Shown: piece after piece, positions 1-6,948 of the stretch | Position numbering within the stretch: position 1 is the first letter of the stretch | Layout: each line of letters opens with the position of its first letter | DNA from: CAWULT01 sp963923455 | GTDB lineage: Bacteria; Acidobacteriota; Vicinamibacteria; Vicinamibacterales; UBA2999 | Direction of reading: 5' to 3' | Length of the DNA stretch: 9,833 bases | Assembly: GCA_963923455.1 (NCBI GenBank) | Contig: CAWULT010000152.1 | Location: 1 to 9,833, forward strand | The notes under the pieces: model-generated | What the model was told of the DNA's origin: nothing | What the model saw: the letters and a program-made list of their open reading frames with translations, nothing else | The model's database searches: none | Translations under genes and position numbers: made by a program

Positions 1-1706
1 CGCCGCATCCGCGCGCCGCGCACGCCGGGGATACCGTAGTGCCTGGCGAGGCGCTCGTCGACGAACGTGAAATCGGCGTCGAGGAATTCAGTGACGCTGC
101 GGTCCTCACGTAGGATCGTGCGGAACAGCAGCTCGGTCTCGCGCTGCATCGACGCCCGCAGGTTGCCGTCGAAGTCGGGCGAATCGGGCCGGACGTTCTT
201 CAGCTCGCGGAGGAACAGCCACTGCCCGGCGAAGTTGGCGACGAGGGCGTCCGCGCGCGGGTCCGCCAGCAGGCGCGTGACCTCCCGATCGAGGGCGGCG
301 GGATCGCTCAGACCGCGCCGGGCGGCCGTGTCGACGAGGGCGTCGTCGGGGATGCTGCTCCACAGGAAGAACGAGAGCCGTGAGGCCAGATCCAGGTCGG
401 CGACGCGATAGGCGGCACCGGGCGCGACACCGGCCGGCTCGCGCTCGAACCGGAACAGGAACTGCGGGTCGACGAGGACGCGCGCCAGCGCGCGCTGGAT
501 CCCCCGGTCGAAGCCGCTCTCTCCCCGCCCGGCCTCGTAGAACTCCAGGAGCGGCGCCAGGTCGGGCGCCGACGGGGAGAGCGGACGCCGGTAGGCACGC
601 GCGGCCAGCGTCGACAGAATGCGGCGCGCGCAGGGCTCCTCGTCGGCCGGCGACGCCGGCGTGCAGACCAGGACGCGCCTGCGGGTCGGTGAGTCACCGG
701 GCCCCGTGGCCGCGAACGGGCCCGCAATCGCAATCTGTGTGATGCCAGGCGTCCTGGCCTGGACGTTGAACACGCCGTCCGCCGCACCGGTCCGCGTGCG
801 GACGATGGTTGCCGCCGCGACGGTGTGCGGCCCCGCGGTGACACGTACCCGCGTGGCCCCGCGCCCCTGCAGCGCGATGCGCACGCCGTCGATCGCCGCG
901 TAGACGTCGTCGGGACGCGGGCCTGCCGCGGGGGCGCCACCGAGGCGGCCGCCGCCCGCCTGCCCGATCTGCAGGTCGTACTCGGCATCGAGGGGGAAGG
1001 TGTGCCGCACGACCAGGCCCCCGCGAGTGCCGAGCGGCAGCCCCTCGAGCTGTTCGTCCTGCGACAGATCGCCCGGCACGCGGTAGACGGCGCGGTCGAG
1101 GCCGATCGTCGGGTCCCCCATCGCGACCCGGCTGATCTTGGTGGCTGCGGCGACGTAGCCCTCGATGAGCGCCGGCGACACACCCAGCACGTCGGCGATG
1201 TTGTCGAAGCCGGCGGTGGAGTCGTCCGGCGGCAGCAGCGCGCTGACGTCCACGTCGAGGCCCAGCAGATCGCGGACGGCGTTCGTGTACTCGGCGCGAT
1301 TCAGGCGGTGCAGCGCCGGCGCGCCGGGATCGACACGGCGGGCGGCCGCCGCGTCGAGGGTGGCCTCGAGCCCGGCCGTGAACGACTCGCGGGCCTCGGC
1401 CCCGGGCTTGGGAGCCCCGTCGGGCGGCATCATGCCCGTTCGCAGCTTGCGAACGACCTTCTCCCACTCAGCTGCGTGGCCCTCGACCGCGGAGGGATCG
1501 AGCGCGTCGAGGGCGAGGCCCCCGAGGCGCGTGCGCCCGTTGTGGCACGAGACGCAGTACTGCTGGAGGAACGCGCGGCCCGGCGTCGCCCCCGCCGTCG
1601 CCCGGGACACGGCCGGCGTCGCCGGACGGGCCTGCGGCGCGCCCACGAGCGCCGGCACCGTCGTCGCCACGAACAGGAACACCGCGAACGACAGGACCCG
1701 TGTCAT
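1..1706 (-). CDS. Secreted DUF1592-family c-type cytochrome (planctomycete-type PSCyt/PSD protein), 3' end cut by window edge
   Basis: Open from an ATG at 1706 to base 1 with no stop: 568 whole codons, so the C-terminus lies outside the window. Residues 1-25 form a Sec signal peptide ending near GAPQA. A single haem-c motif CVSCH is at 51-55, with GMMPP at 91-95 offering a possible Met ligand. The DUF1587 segment (LHRLNRAEYTNAVRDLLGL) is at about 132-150. A beta-rich, carbohydrate-binding-like stretch covers about 205-340, DUF1595 about 355-400 and DUF1592 about 402-545 (ALARVLVDPQFLFRFE, then FVDERLARHYGIPG near 548). The usual DUF1588 and DUF1585 domains at the C-terminus are missing only because the window ends. 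Start choice: GGAGG at 1713-1717 sits 6 bases before the ATG, which overlaps the stop of the ankyrin gene as ATGA. The family is exported and haem-binding, but its reaction is not established. A DUF1552 gene often follows in related genomes and would be expected past base 1 (inference). Confidence 0.93.
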   Translation of the reverse strand, partial: MTRVLSFAVFLFVATTVPALVGAPQARPATPAVSRATAGATPGRAFLQQYCVSCHNGRTRLGGLALDALDPSAVEGHAAEWEKVVRKLRTGMMPPDGAPKPGAEARESFTAGLEATLDAAAARRVDPGAPALHRLNRAEYTNAVRDLLGLDVDVSALLPPDDSTAGFDNIADVLGVSPALIEGYVAAATKISRVAMGDPTIGLDRAVYRVPGDLSQDEQLEGLPLGTRGGLVVRHTFPLDAEYDLQIGQAGGGRLGGAPAAGPRPDDVYAAIDGVRIALQGRGATRVRVTAGPHTVAAATIVRTRTGAADGVFNVQARTPGITQIAIAGPFAATGPGDSPTRRRVLVCTPASPADEEPCARRILSTLAARAYRRPLSPSAPDLAPLLEFYEAGRGESGFDRGIQRALARVLVDPQFLFRFEREPAGVAPGAAYRVADLDLASRLSFFLWSSIPDDALVDTAARRGLSDPAALDREVTRLLADPRADALVANFAGQWLFLRELKNVRPDSPDFDGNLRASMQRETELLFRTILREDRSVTEFLDADFTFVDERLARHYGIPGVRGARMR

Positions 1707-3259
1707 CGGCCGCCTCCGGCTGCCGACGGCGCCTGTGCCGTCTGGCCGAGGAGCTTCGTGATGATCGCCATCGTCGACGGCTTCGCCACCGGCGAATTGG
1801 TGGCCAGGAACACGCCTTCCGCCCACGTCAGCGGCGTGCGTCCTTCCTTGTCCTTGACGTCGAGCCGCGCGCCCCGGCTCGCGAGCAGCGTGATGATGTC
1901 GTCGGAGCCACGGTTGGCCGCGCCGTGCACGGCGCCGAGCCCCATCTGATTCGTCGCGTTCGGGTCGAGCCCGATCTCGAGGCACAGCTGCACGGCCTCG
2001 AGCCATCGCGCCGGCGACTCGCTGTAGGTCTGCGCCGGCACCCAGTTCATGCCCGCCGCCGCCATCAGCGCCGTGGTGCCGTTGAACGTCGTGATCGTCG
2101 GATCGGCCCCGCGTGACAGCAGGAGCTTCATCACGGGCACGTCGGCGGACTGGGCCGCGCGGATGAACGCGGTCTGCCCGGTGAAATCGACCCACTCGAG
2201 CGAGCCGAGCGGCAGCATGTGCCGGCGCGCCGGTGGGAACTCCTTCACGCGCGCGTTGACGTCGACTCGCTTGTCGAGAATGGCGGTGATGAGCGCCAGA
2301 GCGGCCTCGCGATCCACGCCGTTGTCGGCCGCGTTGGTCGGGATGTCGAGGTTGCGAATCTCCACCGCCGCCCAGAGCGGCGTGCGGCCGTACCAGTCGG
2401 CCGCCCGCACGTCGGCGCCGCGCTCCACGAGCAGCTGGGCCACGCCGAGCTGATTGTTCGTGATGGCCATCATCAGGGGCGTGATGCCGTTGGGGTCGGC
2501 GGTGTTCGGGTTGGCCCCCGCGTCGAGCAGGACGCGCGCGGCCTGGAGCCGACCGTCCCGCGCGGCAAACAGCAGCGGCGTCATGCCGCCCGGCGTCGGC
2601 AGCTGCTCTCCCTGCGGCGGCACGCCGCTCCGCACGATCCCCACCCCATGCGAGCCACCGCCCGCCCCTGGCGGGCGCACGGCGGGCTTCGCCCCCACGC
2701 GCGTCCGCGCCTCGACCGACGCGCCGTGGCGAATCAGCAGGGTCGTCGCCGCCGCACTGTCCGTGCGGACGGCCCACATCAGCGCGGTGTGCCCGAGCTG
2801 CGGCTCGGGGGCATCCACCCGGGCGCCGCGCTCGATCAGGAGCGTGGCCGTCTCGGTGCTGCCGCTCCGGACAGCCGCCATCAGCAGGGTATCTCCGGTG
2901 CCATCGGCCGCGTTGGCGTCGGCGCCCGCATCGAGCAGCCGCCGCACGAGCGCCGCCTGGCCGTGCTCGGCGGCCAGGTGGATCGGCGGCACACCGAGCG
3001 CGTTCGGCACGGCCACCTTCGCGCCGGCGCGAATCAGGGCATCGGCCATCGCGGCGTCGTCGGCCCAGACCGCCCAGTGCAGGGCCGTGGCGCCATCGGC
3101 GTCGGTGGCGTTGACGTCGACGCCTTCGCGCAGCAAGGTCCTGACGGCGGCCGCATCGCCACGCGCCGCGGCCTGGACGAGGCGCTGGTCGCCGGCAGCC
3201 TGCGCGGCGACGGTGGCGCCGGCCAGCGCCAGCAACAACAGCAGTCCTCTACTGGTCAC
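1703..3259 (-). CDS. Exported ankyrin-repeat protein, GTG start
   Basis: A 518-residue protein. Residues 1-22 are a signal peptide (MTSRGLLLLLALAGATVAAQ, cleavage near AQA|AG), so the protein is probably periplasmic. From about residue 24 to 505 it is almost entirely ankyrin repeats, about 11: 24-54, 55-87, 88-120, 121-153, 155-187, 225-257, 258-290, a longer one at 291-336, 359-391, 392-438 and 439-471, plus a degenerate tail. Clear signatures are DGATALHWAV, GDTLLMAAVRSG, NGITPLMMAI and EGRTPLTWAE. Two interruptions stand out: a Gly/Pro-rich insert at 188-223 and a long loop at 300-358. Ankyrin repeats bind proteins; no catalytic domain is visible. I chose the GTG at 3259 over the in-frame TTG at 3286 because GGGGAGG lies 6 bases before the GTG and the signal peptide then begins properly. 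Its stop overlaps the start of the downstream cytochrome gene by 4 bases, suggesting translational coupling and a joint role, perhaps as partner or chaperone of the cytochrome (inference). Confidence 0.93.
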   Translation of the reverse strand: MTSRGLLLLLALAGATVAAQAAGDQRLVQAAARGDAAAVRTLLREGVDVNATDADGATALHWAVWADDAAMADALIRAGAKVAVPNALGVPPIHLAAEHGQAALVRRLLDAGADANAADGTGDTLLMAAVRSGSTETATLLIERGARVDAPEPQLGHTALMWAVRTDSAAATTLLIRHGASVEARTRVGAKPAVRPPGAGGGSHGVGIVRSGVPPQGEQLPTPGGMTPLLFAARDGRLQAARVLLDAGANPNTADPNGITPLMMAITNNQLGVAQLLVERGADVRAADWYGRTPLWAAVEIRNLDIPTNAADNGVDREAALALITAILDKRVDVNARVKEFPPARRHMLPLGSLEWVDFTGQTAFIRAAQSADVPVMKLLLSRGADPTITTFNGTTALMAAAGMNWVPAQTYSESPARWLEAVQLCLEIGLDPNATNQMGLGAVHGAANRGSDDIITLLASRGARLDVKDKEGRTPLTWAEGVFLATNSPVAKPSTMAIITKLLGQTAQAPSAAGGGR

Positions 3260-3264
3260 GCGAA

Positions 3265-3272
3265 CCCTCCCC
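3265..3272 (-). promoter_or_regulatory. Ribosome binding site that fixes the ankyrin gene start
   Basis: On the minus strand this reads GGGGAGGG, with the GGAGG core 6 bases before the GTG at 3257-3259. The alternative upstream TTG at 3286 would place this purine run inside the gene and has no comparable site before it. Confidence 0.75.
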
Positions 3273-3285
3273 TGTCGGCGGGTCA

Positions 3286-3330
3286 ACTATAGGGGGCGCG
3301 GCGCCCGATCACGAAAAAGAATTCGTCAAA
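3286..3330 (-). promoter_or_regulatory. Possible promoter and AT-rich island before the ankyrin/cytochrome operon
   Basis: In a very GC-rich setting, 3308-3330 is AT-rich and contains the inverted repeat ACGAA-N6-TTCGT (3311-3326). Reading minus, TATAGT at 3291-3286 matches a -10 box at 5 of 6 positions and would place the start about 20 bases before the GTG. No good -35 lies at the right distance: the TTGACG at 3329-3324 is 32 bases away. A perfect palindrome, GGGCGC-G-GCGCCC (3294-3306), sits between them and could be an operator or just GC noise. Suggestive only. Confidence 0.35.
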
Positions 3331-3342
3331 TGTCGCGGCGGC

Positions 3343-3363
3343 CGGCGCCTGGCCCCGGCGCCC
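3343..3363 (-). terminator. Possible weak terminator after the wHTH-TPR gene
   Basis: Just after the stop of the regulator gene (3367-3369), the minus strand reads GGCGCC, a 7-base spacer (GGGGCCA), then GGCGCC again, which can form a 6-bp GC stem. No U-tract follows directly; the nearest T-run is about 25 bases on. In DNA this GC-rich such pairs arise by chance, so support is weak. Confidence 0.25.
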
Positions 3364-3366
3364 CCT

Positions 3367-4602
3367 TCAGACTCCGGCGGCGCCGATCCGACGCGCGAAT
3401 CCCGGCTGCACTCGCAGCCGGTCGAACATCGGGTCGACGTCGAGCGCATGGAAGAATGCCGAGTTCTCCTCCCGCGCCCGTTCCAGCTCGGCCAGGGCGT
3501 CTGCCTCGTCGCCGAGGGCCGCGCGAAACGCGGCCATGTAGTAGGCGTCGACGTATTCCGTGCGACGCAGCGCTTCGAGGCCCTCGAGCATCGCGCGGGC
3601 ATCGCCGCGACGGCCGAGAATCGCCTGGCACGCCCCCTCGAGCGCTCGCAGCCACGGCACGTCCGGCGACACGATCGACGCGATCTGGTACTGCGCGAGC
3701 GCCTCGTCGGGACGCCCGGCGAACTGGAGCGCCTGCCCGTAGTTGACGCGCATCACCTGCAGGTACGGGTGCAGCTCGACGCCCTGCCGTCCGAGCGCGG
3801 CCGCCCCGTCGAAGTCCCGCTGCCAGCAACGCACCAGCTCCTCGGACGCAGCGAGCGTCGGCAGCAGCGGGTCGAGCTGCCTGCCCCGCCCCAGAATCCC
3901 GAGTGCCTCGTCGAAACGGCCGAGCGACCCGAAGAGCATGCCGAGCCGCACGTAGGTGGACGCGAGCGACGGCTTCTCCTCGAGCGTCTGACGCAGCTCC
4001 GCCTCGGCCTCCGTGGTCCGGTGCTCGAACAGGTACAGCCCGAACGCGTGGTTGCAGCGCAGCTCGGGCCGCGGGCCGCTCAGCGCCACGGCCTGGGCGT
4101 GCGCTTCGAGGAACCGCGGGTACATCTCGAGCGGACACCGCATGCCGAACACGGCCAGCGCGAGATACGACGCGGACAGGCCTTCGAACGCGCGGAAGTC
4201 GGACGGGCTCTCGCCGATGGCGCGCTTGAAGCAGTCGATCGCCCGCTCGCACCCGGTCCGCGTGCGCTGGTTCCAGAAGTGCCAGCCCTGCCGCACCAGT
4301 TCGTCGGATCCGGGCACCTCGAGCGCGTAGCCGAACTTGGGCCGGTGCACGATCCACCGGCCGTACTCGCCGAGATGCCGGCGCACCTCGCCGACGGTGA
4401 CGTCGATCGTGTGACGGGACACGTGCGTGCCCTCCCACGCCTCGGCGATCATCGCGTCGTAGTCCACGAACGCCCCGGATCGCTGCAGCAGGACGCGGAG
4501 CGTATGGAACGCCCGTGGCCGCAGCCGGACGTCGACGCCGTCGCGGGTCAACCGCGCGGCGTCGGTGCTGAGCCAGCAGGGGCCGAACGTGAACTCCGCC
4601 AT
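3367..4602 (-). CDS. Winged-helix DNA-binding protein with TPR domain (OmpR/CadC-type output domain)
   Basis: A 411-residue protein, likely a cytoplasmic transcription regulator. Residues 4-96 form an OmpR/PhoB-type winged helix: FTFGPCWLS start strands, LRPRAFHTLRVLLQRSG helix, a recognition helix around VSRHTIDVTVGEVRRHLG (61-78) and a wing at HRPKFGYAL (86-94). The rest, about 105-400, is helical with TPR-like units (AIDCFKRAIGESP at 121-133, GRFDEALGILGRGRQLDP at 228-245, GRPDEALAQYQIA at 296-308). There is no receiver domain, and unlike CadC no transmembrane helix between the two parts, so the signal is probably sensed by the TPR part binding a protein or ligand. The frame stays open upstream to 4755, but I chose the ATG at 4602 because the winged-helix fold begins immediately there and the extra 51 residues are low-complexity Arg/Ala. 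It is transcribed away from the DUF6152 gene and is a candidate regulator of either arm (inference). Confidence 0.88.
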   Translation of the reverse strand: MAEFTFGPCWLSTDAARLTRDGVDVRLRPRAFHTLRVLLQRSGAFVDYDAMIAEAWEGTHVSRHTIDVTVGEVRRHLGEYGRWIVHRPKFGYALEVPGSDELVRQGWHFWNQRTRTGCERAIDCFKRAIGESPSDFRAFEGLSASYLALAVFGMRCPLEMYPRFLEAHAQAVALSGPRPELRCNHAFGLYLFEHRTTEAEAELRQTLEEKPSLASTYVRLGMLFGSLGRFDEALGILGRGRQLDPLLPTLAASEELVRCWQRDFDGAAALGRQGVELHPYLQVMRVNYGQALQFAGRPDEALAQYQIASIVSPDVPWLRALEGACQAILGRRGDARAMLEGLEALRRTEYVDAYYMAAFRAALGDEADALAELERAREENSAFFHALDVDPMFDRLRVQPGFARRIGAAGV

Positions 4603-4745
4603 GGTCGTCCGCCATTGTGCACGAACCGGGGCCTGGCCCGGCGGGGCGGCTTGCCGGGGCGCGGACGAGGACGCAGCCCCCCGCACCCGCCGGACGGAGA
4701 CTGTGGCAGAATGCCGCCCGGCACCCCTTTCGAACGAGGTTCTCC
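4603..4745. promoter_or_regulatory. Divergent intergenic region, probable shared promoter area
   Basis: 143 bases between the starts of the wHTH-TPR gene (minus) and the DUF6152 gene (plus). On the plus strand, TGGCAGAAT at 4704-4712 resembles an extended -10 (TGn plus CAGAAT) and would give a leader of about 27 bases; no convincing -35 is seen. The inverted repeat GGGCC-T-GGCCC at 4629-4639 lies 27 bases before the regulator start and could be an operator. A plain Shine-Dalgarno for the rightward gene, CGAGG, is at 4734-4738. Confidence 0.35.
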
Positions 4746-5153
4746 ATGACTCCAATGTTCCGGTCCGGTCTCGCCGTGGCGCTCCTGTCGCTCACCTCGA
4801 CCGCGGCGTGGGCGCACCACTCGTTCGCCGCGGCGTTCGACATGACCAAGCCGGTGACCGTGCAGGGCACGATCGTCCAGGTCCGCCTCGAGAACCCCCA
4901 CTCCTGGTTCTTCCTCGACGTCAAGGACGAGAGCGGCAAGGTGCAGCGGTGGGCCTTCGAAGCCGGCACGCCCAGCGGCATGATCCGCAACGGCTTCAAG
5001 CCGGGCGTCATCAAGGCCGGCGTGCAGGTGACCATCAAGGGCTTCCACGCCAGGGACGCGACCCAGAACGTGGGCATGCTGCGAGAACTGGTGCTGGCCG
5101 ACGGAACCACCTACGGGATGTTCGGGTCGCAACAGGGCCCTGGGGCCCAGTAG
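4746..5153 (+). CDS. DUF6152 family secreted protein
   Basis: A 135-residue protein. Residues 1-23 are a clear signal peptide (MTPMFRSGLAVALLSLTSTAAWA), followed by HHSFAAAFD, the hallmark opening of the DUF6152 family. The remainder is a small beta-rich domain: KPVTVQGTIVQVRLENPHSW (36-55), then FFLDVKDESGK, a middle segment with GTPSGMIRNGFKPGVIKAG, and a closing LADGTTYGMF. The fold resembles an OB-like small barrel (inference). Function of the family is not known to me. Start choice: the frame is open back to 4617, but the ATG at 4746 has GAGG 6 bases before it and begins the signal peptide. It is the first gene of the rightward arm, and the next start lies 25 bases beyond its stop. If signal peptidase cuts at AWA|H, the mature chain would begin with two histidines. 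Confidence 0.9.
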   Translation: MTPMFRSGLAVALLSLTSTAAWAHHSFAAAFDMTKPVTVQGTIVQVRLENPHSWFFLDVKDESGKVQRWAFEAGTPSGMIRNGFKPGVIKAGVQVTIKGFHARDATQNVGMLRELVLADGTTYGMFGSQQGPGAQ

Positions 5154-5163
5154 GCACACGGAC

Positions 5164-5169
5164 AGGAGG
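5164..5169 (+). promoter_or_regulatory. Ribosome binding site deciding the start of the second rightward gene
   Basis: AGGAGG directly abuts an ATG at 5170, which leaves no spacing, but lies 9 bases before the in-frame ATG at 5179. The second ATG is therefore the likelier start. Confidence 0.7.
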
Positions 5170-5178
5170 ATGCCGACG

Positions 5179-5982
5179 ATGCTTCGCGCTCGAGTGCTCA
5201 CGACGACGGCGGCGCTCGCGCTGGCCTGCCTCGGACTCGGCGGTGTCGGGCTGACCGCCGGACAAGGCGGCACGGGAAAGGGCCCCGTCCCTCGGATGGC
5301 CGACGGGCACCCGGACCTCACCGGCGTCTGGTGGGGCGGCGGCGACGTGGGCGGGCGCGGCTTCCGGCCCGGAGGCGGAGCTGGGCGCGGCGCCGGCGCG
5401 CCTCCGACCTTCCAGAGCCTCTACAAGCCGGAAATGGCCGCGAAGGCCAAGGCACTGAGCGACAAGGACGACCCGACACTGCGCTGCATCCCGACGGCGT
5501 TCGGCACGCTCAACGTCAGCATGTGGGACGTGGGCGCGGTGGGCCAGATCGTCGCCACGCCGAAGATGGTGGTGCTGCTCACGGAGACCTATCACGGCTT
5601 CCGGCTCATTCCCACCGACGGGCGCCCGCACGGCGACGAGGTGCCCCCGTCGTATCGCGGCGACTCGGTGGGCCGCTGGGACGGCGACACGTTCGTCGTC
5701 GACACGACGAACTTCACGGACAACACGTGGATGTCGGCCGAGGGGCGCGTCTCGCCGCACTCGGACGCGCTGCACATCGTCGAGCGGTATCGGCGCCTGG
5801 ACGCGAACACGCTGCAGATCGACGCCACCGTCGAGGACCCGAAGGTGCTGACGGGACCATGGAAGGTGCCGACGCAGACGCTCGTGCTGGCGCCCTTCGA
5901 TCGGATCATGCCCCTCAACTGCACGGGGACCGAGACACAGTCGCTGATGAACGCGGCGTCCGCGCCGGGCGCCGGACGATAG
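5179..5982 (+). CDS. Secreted protein of a common acidobacterial family with 'GRWDGD' motif, function unknown
   Basis: A 267-residue protein. Residues 1-28 are a Sec signal peptide (MLRARV then a hydrophobic run). HPDLTGVWWGGG (44-55) is followed by a Gly/Arg-rich flexible stretch (56-75). The core, about 95-245, carries LRCIPTAFG, TETYHGFRLIPTDGRPH (135-151), GDSVGRWDGDTFVVDTTNFTD (161-181), SDALHIVERYRRLDANTLQI (195-214) and a final VEDPKVLTGPW. I recognise this set as a family of secreted hypothetical proteins frequent in Acidobacteriota; no activity is established to my knowledge. It contains two cysteines in the core (103, 248) that could form a disulfide. A Cys at 17 in the signal peptide does not fit a lipobox well. 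It follows the DUF6152 gene by 25 bases and probably shares its transcript. The alternative start at 5170 would add three residues. Confidence 0.85.
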   Translation: MLRARVLTTTAALALACLGLGGVGLTAGQGGTGKGPVPRMADGHPDLTGVWWGGGDVGGRGFRPGGGAGRGAGAPPTFQSLYKPEMAAKAKALSDKDDPTLRCIPTAFGTLNVSMWDVGAVGQIVATPKMVVLLTETYHGFRLIPTDGRPHGDEVPPSYRGDSVGRWDGDTFVVDTTNFTDNTWMSAEGRVSPHSDALHIVERYRRLDANTLQIDATVEDPKVLTGPWKVPTQTLVLAPFDRIMPLNCTGTETQSLMNAASAPGAGR

Positions 5983-6059
5983 GCGGATCCACATGCGCCC
6001 CCTCGTGCTGGTGGCCTCCTGCCGGATCCGAGCCGAGCGCCTCGTCTGAAGGAGTGCCG

Positions 6060-6941
6060 ATGCGACTGGGCTCCCGTGCCGTCCTGACCGCGGTCGTGGT
6101 GGCGACCACGATCGGCGCCGCCTCCGCGCACGCCCAGGATGCCCGCGGCACGGCGGCGTGCAACCTGCCCCACGCCTCGGGCGTCTCGTCGCAGCGGCTG
6201 ACGTCGGGCCAGCGTCCGCGCACGTACCGGCTGTTCGTGCCGCCTGGCTACGATGGACGCCGGCGCCTGCCACTCGTGCTCGACCTGCACGGCAGCGGCG
6301 GCGACGCGGCCGGTCAGGCCAGGACCAGCGGGTTCGAGGCGGTCGGTGCCAGCGAGACGTTTCTGGTCGCCACGCTCGAGGCCGACGGCGGCCGGTGGAA
6401 CGTGCCCGTACAGGACGGCCGGGCCAGCGACGTCGGGTACGTCAGCGACGTGATCGACCACGTGGCCGGACGGGCATGCCTGGACGCGACGCGCGTCTAT
6501 GCCACCGGCTTCTCCGGCGGCGGGCGCATGACGTCGCTCCTCGGCTGTTCGCTGGCGTCACGCATCGCCGCGATCGCGCCGGTGTCGGGCCTCCGCTTCC
6601 CCGCACCCTGCTCAGGCACGCCGGTTCCGGTGCTGACCTTCCACGGCCTGGCCGACCCGCAGAATCCCTACGGCGGCCACGCGCCGGGCCGCGGTGCGGA
6701 ATGGTCCGAGAGCATCCCCGACGCGCTGGCCGGCTGGGCGGCCCGCAACGGCTGCACAGGCACCGCCGTCCTCGACGACCCGCCGGGGCCACTCTCGACG
6801 ATGCACTACGACGGGTGCGCCGGCGGCACCGAGGTGCGACTGATCCGCATCGACGGGCTCGGGCACACCTGGACACGCGACGAAGTCGACACGACGGTCG
6901 TCATGTGGCAGTTCTTCACGCGGCACCAGCTGCGGCGGTGA
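6060..6941 (+). CDS. Secreted PHB depolymerase / feruloyl esterase-like alpha/beta hydrolase (LpqC type)
   Basis: A 293-residue protein with a signal peptide at 1-26 (ending ASAHAQ). The alpha/beta hydrolase core shows the oxyanion strand LVLDLHGSGGDAAGQ (72-86), nucleophile elbow GFSGGGRM with Ser152 (150-157), acid region HGLADPQNPYGG with Asp199 (195-206) and catalytic His269 in GLGHTW. This order and the DPxxPY signature match the Esterase_PHB/LpqC group, which cleaves polyhydroxyalkanoate, feruloyl or acetyl esters; the exact substrate cannot be read from sequence. Six mature-chain cysteines (34, 140, 163, 184, 232, 253) suggest disulfides, in keeping with an exported enzyme. Start choice: AAGGAG at 6049-6054, 5 bases before the ATG. 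The frame is open far upstream through the previous gene, but only this start gives a signal peptide. The next gene starts 7 bases after its stop. Confidence 0.9.
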   Translation: MRLGSRAVLTAVVVATTIGAASAHAQDARGTAACNLPHASGVSSQRLTSGQRPRTYRLFVPPGYDGRRRLPLVLDLHGSGGDAAGQARTSGFEAVGASETFLVATLEADGGRWNVPVQDGRASDVGYVSDVIDHVAGRACLDATRVYATGFSGGGRMTSLLGCSLASRIAAIAPVSGLRFPAPCSGTPVPVLTFHGLADPQNPYGGHAPGRGAEWSESIPDALAGWAARNGCTGTAVLDDPPGPLSTMHYDGCAGGTEVRLIRIDGLGHTWTRDEVDTTVVMWQFFTRHQLRR

Positions 6942-6948
6942 CGCCGTC

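Noticed and set aside
825..3292. Long plus-strand frames (825-1949, 2219-3292, 2454-3746) opposite the cytochrome and ankyrin genes
   Set aside because: They lack domain signatures and start sites and are Arg/Ala/Gly rich; they arise because stop codons are rare at this GC content.
3448..4749. 433-codon open frame on the plus strand opposite the wHTH-TPR gene
   Set aside because: Antisense shadow of a GC-rich gene: the translation is rich in Arg, Glu, Gly and Pro without recognisable domains, while the opposite strand encodes a clear winged helix and TPR units.
5170..5178. ATG at 5170 as start of the GRWDGD-family gene
   Set aside because: It directly abuts the AGGAGG, leaving no ribosome spacing; the ATG at 5179 fits better.
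4548..5321. 257-codon minus-strand frame spanning the divergent promoter and the DUF6152 gene
   Set aside because: Low-complexity Arg/Pro/Gly composition, crosses a regulatory gap and opposes a gene with a clear signal peptide and family motif.
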